This document shows, in pieces, positions 8,275-16,573 of a DNA stretch of 64,000 bases. The notes under the pieces are model-generated. The model saw only the letters and a program-made list of their open reading frames with translations, did no database searches and was not told the DNA's origin. The DNA comes from Sulfurimonas sp. C5 (GTDB taxonomy: Bacteria; Campylobacterota; Campylobacteria; Campylobacterales; Sulfurimonadaceae). Position numbers and translations under genes: made by a program. The stretch's first letter is position 1. Each line of letters starts with the position of its first letter. Location of the stretch: the NCBI RefSeq assembly GCF_029872055.1, contig NZ_JARXNQ010000001.1, positions 744,001 to 808,000 of the forward strand, given 5' to 3'.

Positions 8275-9409
8275 TCTCCTCTTTCGTGATAGTTAACGGT
8301 GGTAAAAATCTTAATGTGTTACGTCCGGCTTTGAGTACCATTACACCGCTCTCTTGTGCATTTTTAATAATTGCAGCAAGTGTATCTGAATCTTTTGCGC
8401 GTAGACCACACATCATTCCCAGCCCTACTTTTGCCGTAAAAAGATCTGTATGATTGTTATAAAACTTTTCTAAAGCAGCATCAAAATATGCTATTCCTTC
8501 AGATAAAGCACCGCTTTCATCATACTCTTTTAAAATATCAAGAACTTCACATATAGCTGTAGTACTTAAAAAGTTTCCGCCAAAAGTTGAACCGTGATCA
8601 CCCGGGCTGAAAATATCTTTTTTGCTTGTCATCACAACACCTACAGGTACACCGCCTCCAATACCTTTTGCCAATGAAATGATATCTGGTTCGATCTCAT
8701 AAAGATTAGATGCCAAGAACTTCCCAGTTCTGTACACACCTGTTTGTACTTCATCTACTATAAGTAAAATATCTTTTGATTTTAAAAGTTTTTCCAGTAC
8801 TTGTACTTTTTCTTTGTCTTGAGGCTGTACACCACCCTCACCTTGTACAAGTTCAATCATAACTGCAACAGTATGATCATCTATCAAAGATGCTACTTCG
8901 TCAATATCTTTTGCATACACAAACCCGTCAGGAAATGGTCCGAAATAATTATGCATAGACTCTTGTCCCGTTGCTTTTACAGTTGTAATCGTTCTTCCGT
9001 GAAACGAATGATCAAGCGTAATGATCTTATAACGTTTCGGTACACCGTCTTTTTCACCGTATTTTCTAGCGATCTTGATAGCACCTTCATTTGCTTCTGC
9101 ACCACTGTTTCCAAAGAAACATTTCATATCGTATCCGCTTGCTTCTACTATCTTTTTAGCAGCAAGTGCTTGTGGAGCAGTATAATAAAGATTTGACATA
9201 TGTATCAGTTTTTTTGTTTGTTCACACAGTGCATTTGTGAGTCTTTCATTTCCATGTCCGACACTTACAACTGCAATACCTGAAGTAAAATCTATATACT
9301 CTTTACCGTTGGCATCCGTTAGTCTTGCATTTTTCCCGCTTACAAACTCAACATCTGCTCTTGCGTATGTAGGTAATACATACTCTTTATCTAATTGTTT
9401 AATATCCAT
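8228..9409 (-). CDS. argD: Acetylornithine aminotransferase
   Basis: This is a PLP-dependent class III aminotransferase of about 393 residues that makes N-acetylornithine in arginine biosynthesis (and often succinyl-diaminopimelate in lysine synthesis). Visible hallmarks are 'YIDFTSGIAVVSVGHGN', 'FFGNSGAEANEGAIKIARKYG', 'HSFHGRTITTVKATGQ', 'LIVDEVQTGVYRTGKF', and the PLP lysine in 'ISLAKGIGGGVP'. An upstream TTG at 9421 extends the frame by four residues, but the ATG at 9409 (MDIKQLDKEYVLPTYAR) gives the standard family N-terminus and is preferred. Its end overlaps the tolC-like gene by 47 nt. Confidence 0.93.
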   Translation of the reverse strand: MDIKQLDKEYVLPTYARADVEFVSGKNARLTDANGKEYIDFTSGIAVVSVGHGNERLTNALCEQTKKLIHMSNLYYTAPQALAAKKIVEASGYDMKCFFGNSGAEANEGAIKIARKYGEKDGVPKRYKIITLDHSFHGRTITTVKATGQESMHNYFGPFPDGFVYAKDIDEVASLIDDHTVAVMIELVQGEGGVQPQDKEKVQVLEKLLKSKDILLIVDEVQTGVYRTGKFLASNLYEIEPDIISLAKGIGGGVPVGVVMTSKKDIFSPGDHGSTFGGNFLSTTAICEVLDILKEYDESGALSEGIAYFDAALEKFYNNHTDLFTAKVGLGMMCGLRAKDSDTLAAIIKNAQESGVMVLKAGRNTLRFLPPLTITKEEIDEGFNALESAVSKL

Positions 9410-9441
9410 AAATCTATCCAATATTTTTTATAAGATTATAG

Positions 9442-11184
9442 CTAAAATTCTCTTATTATTGAGACCATTGTCTCTTGAAAAATAGCACTTTTCCCTTCTA
9501 GTGAATGCTTTGAAGAAGTTAAATTATTTACACCCGGAGTTCCAGAGTAAATCAAGACACAATCATCTCTTAAATCTTCATTGATTTTCACTTTTAAAGC
9601 AAGTTCTCCATTTACAGAAGTAATTTTGATTGCTTCACCTTCATCTATTCCGTGAGAAGAATTTATATATACAAATTTATCCCTCTCAAACTGTGAATTT
9701 AAACTTTTTGGGCTTTTTGGAGTAATCAGATGAAGTTCATCCTCTTCACTATCTTGGAGGACCTCAAACTCATCAAGAAACACAAATTCGCCGTCATCTG
9801 TATCAAAGCCTTCTTGATACGGAATGTTTTCTCTGTTTTCAACTTCAAAAGCACCATTGATATTCATAACACCGAAACTTTTAAAATGCTCAATATACTC
9901 TTGCTCAGTTTTGATCTCTATATTAAAACTGTCACATAAATATTTTGCCAATTCGTATTCACTGATCCCAAACTCACTCTCCACCTGCCTCAGCATCAAA
10001 GAAAGTACATTATGTCCGTAAGAAGCACGAATATCATCTTTTTCTAAAAAGTTTTTTGCAGGGATAACCAAGTCGGCACGTTCACTTGTTTCATTTTCCC
10101 AAAGTCCGAAATAGACAACATTTTTTGTATGGTAGATGCTGTTTGATACACGTTGACTATCAGGCATTTGTGCCAGAGGATTTGCCCCTTGGATAAAAAC
10201 CGTTTCAAACTCGTCAAACGATACATTAACCTTAGAAACTGTTTTCGCTTTTGTATTAAAAGGTGAATCAATTCCCTCTTTTGAATTTCCAAGATAAGCA
10301 ACACCACATCCGCTTTTACCAAAAAGCCCTAAAGTTACTGCAAATGCATCAATCGCACGCATAACATCTGCACCATCTGAATATTTTTGTATACCCACTC
10401 CGCAGACAATGGCTACTTTTTGATTTTGAACCATCTCTAAAACAGCACCAATATCACCTAAAGAGAGTCCCATAGTATCCAGTGTTGCTTTAATTCTAAT
10501 GGCTTGTGTCAGCTCATAATAATCTTCAAATTCACTTGCATATTCACGTAAAAACTCTTCATCTAAAGAGCCTTCAATATGTAAAAACCGCGTCAATAAC
10601 ATTGCGAAATAAAGATCTGTATGAGGTTTCAGCTGCACATGATAATCTGCCATTTTAGCAATCTGCGTTTTTACAGGATCTACTACAATGATCTTCTTAT
10701 CTTTTATCAGGGGAAGAAGATGTGATGATGTTACATGAGGATTACGTCCCCAGAAAATAATAACATCAGATTTTTCTATCTCCGAATACGGCATGTTTTT
10801 ATTACTACCGCGCCCTTCTATAATTCCTGCTTCTCCTGCACCGTCACATAGCGTTCCATCAGTTAAAACATTATCGTTTGAAGCAAAAAAATGTTCGGTT
10901 ACATCTTGCATTAAACCGAAATTTCCACTTCCTTTATAACACAACATCTGATGTTTAGGAGTATTCTCTACAAGCTCCTTTAATTTTTCAAGTGCTTTTT
11001 GCATCGAGATCACTTCACCTTTATATCTAGGTGCTGAAATCCTTTCAAATTTATCGTAATGATTTAGATGCGGGCATAAAAAACCTTGTGTATATCCACT
11101 TGCTAGACCTTTTAATTTACCGTTTTCATACAGTACTTCACAAGCATCGTAACAATCTAATGGACACGCTGTTGTGTTTGTCAT
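9442..11184 (-). CDS. Orphan molybdopterin oxidoreductase with an N-terminal 4Fe-4S motif
   Basis: This 580-residue member of the Mo/W-bisPGD (DMSO reductase) superfamily begins with a cluster motif CX3CX3CX21C (Cys 7, 11, 15 and 37). Later come 'VIIFWGRNPHVTSSHLLPLIKD', 'VDPVKTQIAKMADYHVQLKPHTD', 'VFIQGANPLAQMPDSQRV' and a C-terminal MoCo-binding domain around 'SHGIDEGEAIKITSVNGEL'. It is shorter than formate dehydrogenase or nitrate reductase (700 or more residues), and has no signal peptide, iron-sulfur partner or membrane anchor beside it, so its substrate and redox partner are unknown. It is sandwiched between the membrane-fusion protein gene (1-nt gap) and argD (about 30 nt). A cytoplasmic soluble oxidoreductase is the best description. 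Confidence 0.85.
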   Translation of the reverse strand: MTNTTACPLDCYDACEVLYENGKLKGLASGYTQGFLCPHLNHYDKFERISAPRYKGEVISMQKALEKLKELVENTPKHQMLCYKGSGNFGLMQDVTEHFFASNDNVLTDGTLCDGAGEAGIIEGRGSNKNMPYSEIEKSDVIIFWGRNPHVTSSHLLPLIKDKKIIVVDPVKTQIAKMADYHVQLKPHTDLYFAMLLTRFLHIEGSLDEEFLREYASEFEDYYELTQAIRIKATLDTMGLSLGDIGAVLEMVQNQKVAIVCGVGIQKYSDGADVMRAIDAFAVTLGLFGKSGCGVAYLGNSKEGIDSPFNTKAKTVSKVNVSFDEFETVFIQGANPLAQMPDSQRVSNSIYHTKNVVYFGLWENETSERADLVIPAKNFLEKDDIRASYGHNVLSLMLRQVESEFGISEYELAKYLCDSFNIEIKTEQEYIEHFKSFGVMNINGAFEVENRENIPYQEGFDTDDGEFVFLDEFEVLQDSEEDELHLITPKSPKSLNSQFERDKFVYINSSHGIDEGEAIKITSVNGELALKVKINEDLRDDCVLIYSGTPGVNNLTSSKHSLEGKSAIFQETMVSIIREF

Positions 11185-11185
11185 A

Positions 11186-11989
11186 TTATTTCTCTTTTAA
11201 TTCAATTTTTACTAATTTCGAAAATACTTCCGGTGCTTTTATTACTATTTGCACTAAATATTTTGAGATATTTTTTTCATCTGCTATTTTTAATACCCTT
11301 GCAGGCTTATAGCTGGTTTTTTTCTCATCAATATAAATAACTTTATTCTCTAATTGATCTAACTCATCTGCTGTTACATAAATGCTTAACAGTGCTTTGG
11401 ATACATCTGCAATTTTTGCAAGTGTAACTCCTGGAGAAACTACCTGTCCCACCTTTACATCAATTGAATACAGAACAAAATCTTTATCTTGTAAATTTTT
11501 ATCTTTTATTATTTTTTGCAACTGCTTTTGACGTAATTGTAAGTCAGCAAGCTGCATTTTCAAATTATAGATCTCTTTTTTTGTGGATAATGCCGAATTT
11601 CTACTTGTAATTAAATTAGAAAATTCATTATCTTTTTCAATTTTAGATTTAATTTTGAGTGCAGAAATTTTTTCATAATTCACCTCTTTTTTTTCTAGTG
11701 ATACATTTAAATTTTCTAAAATTTCTTGATCTACTTTTAAAGTCTCTTTGATAAAAGCAATTTTTTCCTCTACATCCTGGAGTTCATCTTTATCCAATTT
11801 GTCATCTATTTTAATATAAACACCAGTATTTAATTTTTTACCTAACATATCTTCGGCAGTTTTCAACACCTCACCCGAAACATTTGAACTTATTGTCCTC
11901 ATCTCATAAGGTTCAACTTTCGAGTAATAAACTTGTGCATATGTTAAAGTGCTTAAAAACAGCAATAATGAGATCAATTTCATTGTCAC
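11186..11989 (-). CDS. HlyD-type periplasmic membrane-fusion (adaptor) protein
   Basis: The 267-residue protein has an N-terminal signal peptide (to about residue 18, LTYAQ), a lipoyl-like half 'ISSNVSGEVLKTAEDMLGKKL', a long coiled-coil hairpin (about 55-165) and the second lipoyl half 'VGQVVSPGVTLAKIADVSKALLSIYV' plus a beta-barrel. That is the adaptor architecture linking inner-membrane transporters to TolC-like channels. It lacks the N-terminal membrane anchor of HlyD, resembling RND-type adaptors, but is not obviously a lipoprotein. It starts the run leading to the molybdoenzyme, argD, tolC-like and midA-like genes. The pump it serves is not in the window. Confidence 0.78.
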   Translation of the reverse strand: MTMKLISLLLFLSTLTYAQVYYSKVEPYEMRTISSNVSGEVLKTAEDMLGKKLNTGVYIKIDDKLDKDELQDVEEKIAFIKETLKVDQEILENLNVSLEKKEVNYEKISALKIKSKIEKDNEFSNLITSRNSALSTKKEIYNLKMQLADLQLRQKQLQKIIKDKNLQDKDFVLYSIDVKVGQVVSPGVTLAKIADVSKALLSIYVTADELDQLENKVIYIDEKKTSYKPARVLKIADEKNISKYLVQIVIKAPEVFSKLVKIELKEK

Positions 11990-12076
11990 ATTTTCCCTTG
12001 TATAAAATTAAGCTAATTTTAACATGTGATTGTTAATTCAAGCCTAACACAACTAAAGAATTGTTTACTTCCACTT

Positions 12077-13711
12077 TCACTTTTCTAAAAGAAAAATAAA
12101 CAAACAAATATTGATAAGAAACATAATTGTAAATGCTGTTCTATAAAACAAGACTGGGGAACGTTCTATTAAAGAACTGCTTTTTGAAAAATAAGGTTTT
12201 ACATTTTGAGGTGTTTCTAGTTCATACATCATTTCAGAATAATGTTTATATCTTCTGTCTGGTTCAATGGCAATAGATTTTAAAATAATACTATCAAGCC
12301 AAGAAGGAATATTTTTATTATATAAACTTGGTTTTTTAGCTTCTTTAAACCAAGGGTTTGAAAATGGCTCTATTTCACCATACGGATAATGTTTTGTTAA
12401 AGCTCGATATAATGTAACACCTATAGCAAAAATTTCTGTACTTTCATTAATACTATCTCCTAAAAAACGCTCTGGAGCGAGAAAGCTAGGAGTCCCTGCC
12501 CGAGATTGTATTGAAAATAATTCAGTAATACTACCAAAGTCAACTATTTTAAACTCTTTTCGATCTTCAATAAAATTGACTATTATATTTTCAGGTTTTA
12601 TATCTCCATGTACGAGATCATATTTTAAAAGATATTGTGAAAGCTGTAATAACGTTTTTGCAAGGTGGATAGTATCATCTGTATTCAGTTGTTTTTGTTC
12701 CAGGTATGTTTTTAAATCAACTCCACTACAATACTCCATTACATAGTAACGGTATGTTCGGTTTTGAGGTATAAGAACTGTCGGAAATGAAGTAATTATC
12801 AGTCTATTTGCGTTCCAAACTTCTTTGACAAACAAATCCAGTATCTCTTCATCATCTATAGCTTCAGCTGGAGCGAATTTCAGCACATATTCCTTACCGT
12901 CTTTATTTGCCAACCAAGTTCTATTATTTTGAATAAGAGATTTTTCAAGCCTATAACCATCAATAACTTCCCCTTTTTTTAAAGAGATCGGAATTTCCAA
13001 CTTTTGACTTTTTAATTCTAAAAGCTCATTTATTCTGTTTACATTCAACACTACAGCCGTTGTATCATCTGGAAGGTTTTCATTCATCAAATTGCTAGCT
13101 TTTTTAACTAAAGTATATGCACCGGAAATAATATTTTTTTCAATAATATTTTTACTCAAGACATTATATAGTCCATCACTGCAAAGTAAAATTTTGTCAC
13201 TATTTTGTACTACGTTTTCAAAATAATAAGGTTCAACGTTTTCAGTTATTCCTATTGCCTGAGTAAGTACACCTTCATACCCAGATTCATTCATAGAGTG
13301 ATCAACCGATATTTGTATTAAATGTTGGTCCCTGTATAAATAAATTCTTGTATCTCCGATATTGGCACCATAAAGCCTGTTACCTTCAAGTACTACAATT
13401 GCAAGAGTAGTAACTAACTCCTCTCTTTCATAGTTTACTATTGATTCTTTGTAAAGAATATTGTTGATGGATTTGATGAAACTTTTCATCGATTTTTCTA
13501 TTGACCAAGATTTTGGACGGTTTTTAAAATTATTGATAAGATAACTCGTCGTTCGTTTTGCAGCTTCCGCACCTTCAGCAGCACTGCCTACTCCATCACA
13601 AACAACGGCAATGGTAAGATCACCTATAGATTGAACTTCATAAAAGTCATCACCCGTTAAGTTATCTCTTTTTGCAAGTGAAAATCCACTGCTTTGTATA
13701 TTTGGTACCAT
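12077..13711 (-). CDS. PP2C phosphatase / Ser-Thr kinase fusion with C-terminal membrane anchor
   Basis: The 544-residue fusion has three parts. Residues 1 to about 230 form a PP2C phosphatase with VVCDGVG (Asp39), 'ANIGDTRIYLY', 'LLCSDGLYNVLS' and 'PDDTTAVVL'. Residues about 255-500 form a Hanks-type kinase with the ATP lysine in 'YVLKF', HGDIKPEN (Asp370), DFG (391-393) and 'GTPSFLAPE'. One transmembrane helix closes the protein (about 522-542). The glycine-rich loop is degenerate (LEKSLIQNNRTWLANKD). Similar phosphatase-kinase fusions are known next to nitrate assimilation genes in proteobacteria; the neighbours here (porin, nitrate transporter, nitrite reductase) fit. A role in switching the transporter or assimilation is inference. 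Confidence 0.88.
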   Translation of the reverse strand: MVPNIQSSGFSLAKRDNLTGDDFYEVQSIGDLTIAVVCDGVGSAAEGAEAAKRTTSYLINNFKNRPKSWSIEKSMKSFIKSINNILYKESIVNYEREELVTTLAIVVLEGNRLYGANIGDTRIYLYRDQHLIQISVDHSMNESGYEGVLTQAIGITENVEPYYFENVVQNSDKILLCSDGLYNVLSKNIIEKNIISGAYTLVKKASNLMNENLPDDTTAVVLNVNRINELLELKSQKLEIPISLKKGEVIDGYRLEKSLIQNNRTWLANKDGKEYVLKFAPAEAIDDEEILDLFVKEVWNANRLIITSFPTVLIPQNRTYRYYVMEYCSGVDLKTYLEQKQLNTDDTIHLAKTLLQLSQYLLKYDLVHGDIKPENIIVNFIEDRKEFKIVDFGSITELFSIQSRAGTPSFLAPERFLGDSINESTEIFAIGVTLYRALTKHYPYGEIEPFSNPWFKEAKKPSLYNKNIPSWLDSIILKSIAIEPDRRYKHYSEMMYELETPQNVKPYFSKSSSLIERSPVLFYRTAFTIMFLINICLFIFLLEK

Positions 13712-13755
13712 TGTTATCCCGTCTTTGTCATGTTTTATATTATACTTAAATAAGT

Positions 13756-15021
13756 CTATTTTATTGAAAATTTATAATCCAACATTACCCACATTTTTTC
13801 TACGTCATTCGTATAGCCTGTTGCTTTTCCTTTTGAGTATGAAGCATATTTAATTAATGCACTAATATCTTTTACGAAAGGAAGAGAATGCGCATATAAA
13901 ACATCAAATTCACTTCCTAAATCATCCGTTGTTCCGCTTGCAGCTGCCATATTTTTATCTGCAGTAAACTGGTGATACACAGCTAATAGTTTTCCAAATT
14001 CTTTATTTGTATATCCCAAACGGACATTAAAGTCCTTTAAACCGCCTTGTGGAACACTTGCTACATAAAACATATCTGCCCAACCGTTAAATTTGTGGTT
14101 GGTACCAAGAGAAGGATTAAACGCTGTTTTACCGTCACTACCAGTCGTACCGCTTAAAAATTCATAGTTTACACCTGCTATAACACCTGAAATATTTGCT
14201 CCGAAATCAAGGTTATAGTATGATGCATCTGCTTGTGTTTTTGCACCGCCGTGAATATTCATTGTCGCATCATTTTGCTGTGCAAATTCTGCTCTATAAT
14301 CAAACTTTGAAAAATCAGCAGAGATATCCCCTGTTAAAGCAAAACCAACTGTATCATAAGCATCAGCAATCATATAATCATATGCAGTCACTTTTAACAT
14401 ATCATTCACTTTATATGCAGCATGTAACAATATTGAATTAGTATCTGTTGTCGGATTTTCTTTCACACCCTGAATCCCATAAACCCAAGCAGCTAATAGA
14501 GATAAATTTTCTACAGATTCATCGGAAACAAAAACAGTATCATATGAGCGTTCAAACTGTCTCCATCCAACAGTACCTATAAAACGCTGATTGTCTAAAT
14601 TTACTTGTGAACGACCTATATGAAATAATGTCTTTCCCATTTTATAGTTTAGTTCTGCATTAGAGACCATGGCTGTCTGTGGATCAACAACCGTAGAATA
14701 ATTTTTCGATCCATCATTGTAATTTGTTCCATTCCAGTTGTACGTATTAGAACCAAAATTATTAACAGAAATAACGCCAATAGATGTAGAAAGGCCTTCA
14801 ATTTCCAACAGGTTGGCAGTTGCTTTTAACTTCAATCTTGCAGTATAAGCATTCGCATTAGCTGTTGTTACTTTTCCATCATCAACAAACTCATATCTTG
14901 GACGGATTTCACCGTCAAGCTTTATATCACTAAATACATTTATACCATCTTCTGCACCAGCAACTGTATAAGCACCCGTTAATGCCAAAAGAGCCACGAC
15001 TGAACTCATTATTTTTTTCAT
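13756..15021 (-). CDS. Campylobacter-type major outer-membrane porin homologue
   Basis: The 421-residue protein has a clear signal peptide (MKKIMSSVVALLALTGAYTV, cleavage near AGA) and alternating beta strands typical of a 16- to 18-stranded barrel, ending in 'KMWVMLDYKFSIK' with an aromatic-rich terminal strand. The N-terminal 'INVFSDIKLDGEIRPRYEFVDDGK' resembles the porins of Campylobacterota. It lies between the nitrate transporter gene and the kinase fusion on the same strand, so it may admit nitrate, though no porin specificity can be read. A hairpin (15061-15079) sits in the gap between the transporter stop and the porin start. Confidence 0.8.
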   Translation of the reverse strand: MKKIMSSVVALLALTGAYTVAGAEDGINVFSDIKLDGEIRPRYEFVDDGKVTTANANAYTARLKLKATANLLEIEGLSTSIGVISVNNFGSNTYNWNGTNYNDGSKNYSTVVDPQTAMVSNAELNYKMGKTLFHIGRSQVNLDNQRFIGTVGWRQFERSYDTVFVSDESVENLSLLAAWVYGIQGVKENPTTDTNSILLHAAYKVNDMLKVTAYDYMIADAYDTVGFALTGDISADFSKFDYRAEFAQQNDATMNIHGGAKTQADASYYNLDFGANISGVIAGVNYEFLSGTTGSDGKTAFNPSLGTNHKFNGWADMFYVASVPQGGLKDFNVRLGYTNKEFGKLLAVYHQFTADKNMAAASGTTDDLGSEFDVLYAHSLPFVKDISALIKYASYSKGKATGYTNDVEKMWVMLDYKFSIK

Positions 15022-15060
15022 TATATTGTCCTTTTTTATTCTTTATTTTTTTAATTTAGT

Positions 15061-15079
15061 GATGAGTGACTAGCTCATC
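15061..15079. promoter_or_regulatory. Hairpin in the transporter-porin gap
   Basis: GATGAG-TGACTAG-CTCATC forms a six-pair stem. In the gene direction (minus) it has no following U-run, so it may be an mRNA processing or stability element that separates transporter and porin expression rather than a terminator. Confidence 0.3.
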
Positions 15080-15118
15080 TTTTTAATGTTTCTATTTCCC
15101 AAAAAAGCTGCTAAAGAA

Positions 15119-16399
15119 TTAAATTCTTCCCCCTGCTTGTACACCCCAAGTTGTTCTCCATCTTGTTTTTACCAATGAAATTCCACTAATTGCAACCAGT
15201 ACAACAATAGCGAAAATAGTAAATCCTGCTGCATAGCCGTCAAATGCACCTTTTGACCATCCAAGTGTTTTGATAAGTGCTGTACCACCAAGACCACCTG
15301 CTGCACCGATGATTCCAGTCATAATTCCAATATCTTTACCAAAACGTTGCGGTACTAATTGAAATACAGCTCCATTAGCCATACCAAGGTTTGCCATAAT
15401 CAAGAATAAAACTACGATTGCTACTCCAAACGGAAGTGTCACAGTTGCATTTAACATAGCTAAAAGAGTTACTATTCCAAAGAAAATATAAAGTGATTTA
15501 ATCCCACCAAGTTTATCAGCGATAGCTCCACCTACCGGACGAAGAACAGCACCTGCAAAAATACATAATGCTCCAAAATAACCTGCAACAACTTTAACAT
15601 TACTCTCATTTAAAAAGTCACTTCCAAAAGCACTCATATCAGTTTGATATGTATTCATTAGATACACTTTCATATATCCTGCAAAACCTACAAAACCACC
15701 AAAACTAACTGCATAAAAAAGATTAAACCACCATGTATCTTTATCTCTTAAAAGTTTTAGATAATCTTTTAGTTTTTTAGGATTTGCTTTGTATACTGAT
15801 TCAGGAGCATTCTTTGCTAAAAATGCATACGCTATAAAAACAATGATTGCCATCACAGCACCGACACCAAATACTGATTCCCAACCATAATATTGAGCAA
15901 TTTTTGGGGCAAATAAGAAGTCAATTACTACACCAATATTACCAGCACCTGCAATACCTAATACTACACCTTGCAGTTTTGCCGGATACCATTGTCCTGC
16001 TTGCGGCAATGCCACTGCAAATGAAGCTCCGGCAAATCCAAGACCCAAGGCAACTAATAGAAGTGTTTCATATGTTATGCTGTTTCCCTGTAAATATGCA
16101 GTTAATAATGAAGTGATAACTACAGCTTGTGCTAAAAGAGCTGTTAGCTTAGCACCAAGTTTATCTACACCAAAACCAAGTAAAATTCTTAGAAGTGCTC
16201 CTGAAAGTATAGGAAGAGATAATAAAGTTGCTTTTTCTCCTGCTGTCATAATATGCCCACCTAGCGCCAAAGCTTCAGCTATCTCAGTACTTAATGGACC
16301 TAACATTGTCCAAACCATAAAACTCATATCAAAATATAAAAAGGCCATAAACAATGTTGGAGTATGACCCTTTCCTATTAAATCTCTAAATCCTGCCAT
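15119..16399 (-). CDS. NarK/NasA-type nitrate/nitrite transporter (MFS)
   Basis: The 426-residue protein has about twelve hydrophobic segments of the major facilitator superfamily. Nitrate/nitrite porter features include 'FMAFLYFDMSFMVWTMLGPLS' near the N-terminus, and the glycine-rich segments 'GLGFAGASFAVALPQAGQWYP' and 'NLGMANGAVFQLVPQRFGKDIG' that resemble the NNP signature (G-rich helices with the QLVP sequence). The context of siroheme synthase, nitrite reductase and nitrate reductase supports nitrate import for assimilation. It is transcribed divergently from the cysG-like gene across a 174-bp region with repeated operators. The C-terminal 'WRTTWGVQAGGRI' is soluble. Direction of transport and nitrite versus nitrate preference are not resolved. 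Confidence 0.9.
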   Translation of the reverse strand: MAGFRDLIGKGHTPTLFMAFLYFDMSFMVWTMLGPLSTEIAEALALGGHIMTAGEKATLLSLPILSGALLRILLGFGVDKLGAKLTALLAQAVVITSLLTAYLQGNSITYETLLLVALGLGFAGASFAVALPQAGQWYPAKLQGVVLGIAGAGNIGVVIDFLFAPKIAQYYGWESVFGVGAVMAIIVFIAYAFLAKNAPESVYKANPKKLKDYLKLLRDKDTWWFNLFYAVSFGGFVGFAGYMKVYLMNTYQTDMSAFGSDFLNESNVKVVAGYFGALCIFAGAVLRPVGGAIADKLGGIKSLYIFFGIVTLLAMLNATVTLPFGVAIVVLFLIMANLGMANGAVFQLVPQRFGKDIGIMTGIIGAAGGLGGTALIKTLGWSKGAFDGYAAGFTIFAIVVLVAISGISLVKTRWRTTWGVQAGGRI

Positions 16400-16415
16400 C
16401 TGGTATTCCTTATTC

Positions 16416-16430
16416 TTAATTTTACATTAA
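16416..16430. repeat. 15-bp direct repeat, copy 1 (TTAAT-N5-ATTAA)
   Basis: TTAATTTTACATTAA occurs identically at 16416-16430 and 16510-16524, 94 nt apart in the divergent region. Each copy is a dyad TTAAT-N5-ATTAA. The first copy is nearer the transporter gene and the second nearer the siroheme synthase gene, the layout of a shared regulator with one site per promoter. CTCAATTGAG, a perfect 10-bp palindrome, follows at 16431-16440. Confidence 0.55.
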
Positions 16431-16509
16431 CTCAATTGAGATATAAAATTATATATCAATAAAATATCTATTTAAACACTATATTGGTTATTTTTTAATC
16501 ATTTTATCT

Positions 16510-16524
16510 TTAATTTTACATTAA
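16510..16524. repeat. 15-bp direct repeat, copy 2 (TTAAT-N5-ATTAA)
   Basis: This is the second identical copy of TTAATTTTACATTAA. It lies 50 nt before the cysG-like start codon. The 5-nt dyad spacing differs from canonical FNR/CRP boxes (TTGAT-N4-ATCAA), although the half-sites are of that general kind. Confidence 0.55.
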
Positions 16525-16529
16525 ACTGG

Positions 16530-16545
16530 TGATAAAATTTTATCA
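16530..16545. promoter_or_regulatory. Perfect 16-bp palindrome before the cysG-like gene
   Basis: TGATAAAATTTTATCA is its own reverse complement and is flanked by AACTGG and GTTAG arms that lengthen the imperfect symmetry. It lies 28 nt before the ATG at 16574. As DNA it could be an operator; as RNA it could be a short leader hairpin. Confidence 0.45.
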
Positions 16546-16573
16546 GTTAGATTGTTAAATTAAAGGATATAGG

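Noticed and set aside
9410-9421. Upstream TTG start of argD
   Set aside because: The ATG at 9409 gives the family N-terminus; the TTG adds four unrelated residues.
12077-13711. Nitrogen-regulatory PII or NtrC role for the kinase gene
   Set aside because: Its motifs are those of eukaryotic-type kinase and PP2C, with no receiver, sigma54-interaction or PII residues.
16416-16430. Canonical FNR/CRP box
   Set aside because: The half-sites are spaced by five rather than four bases and lack the G/C of TTGAT/ATCAA; kept only as an unassigned operator.
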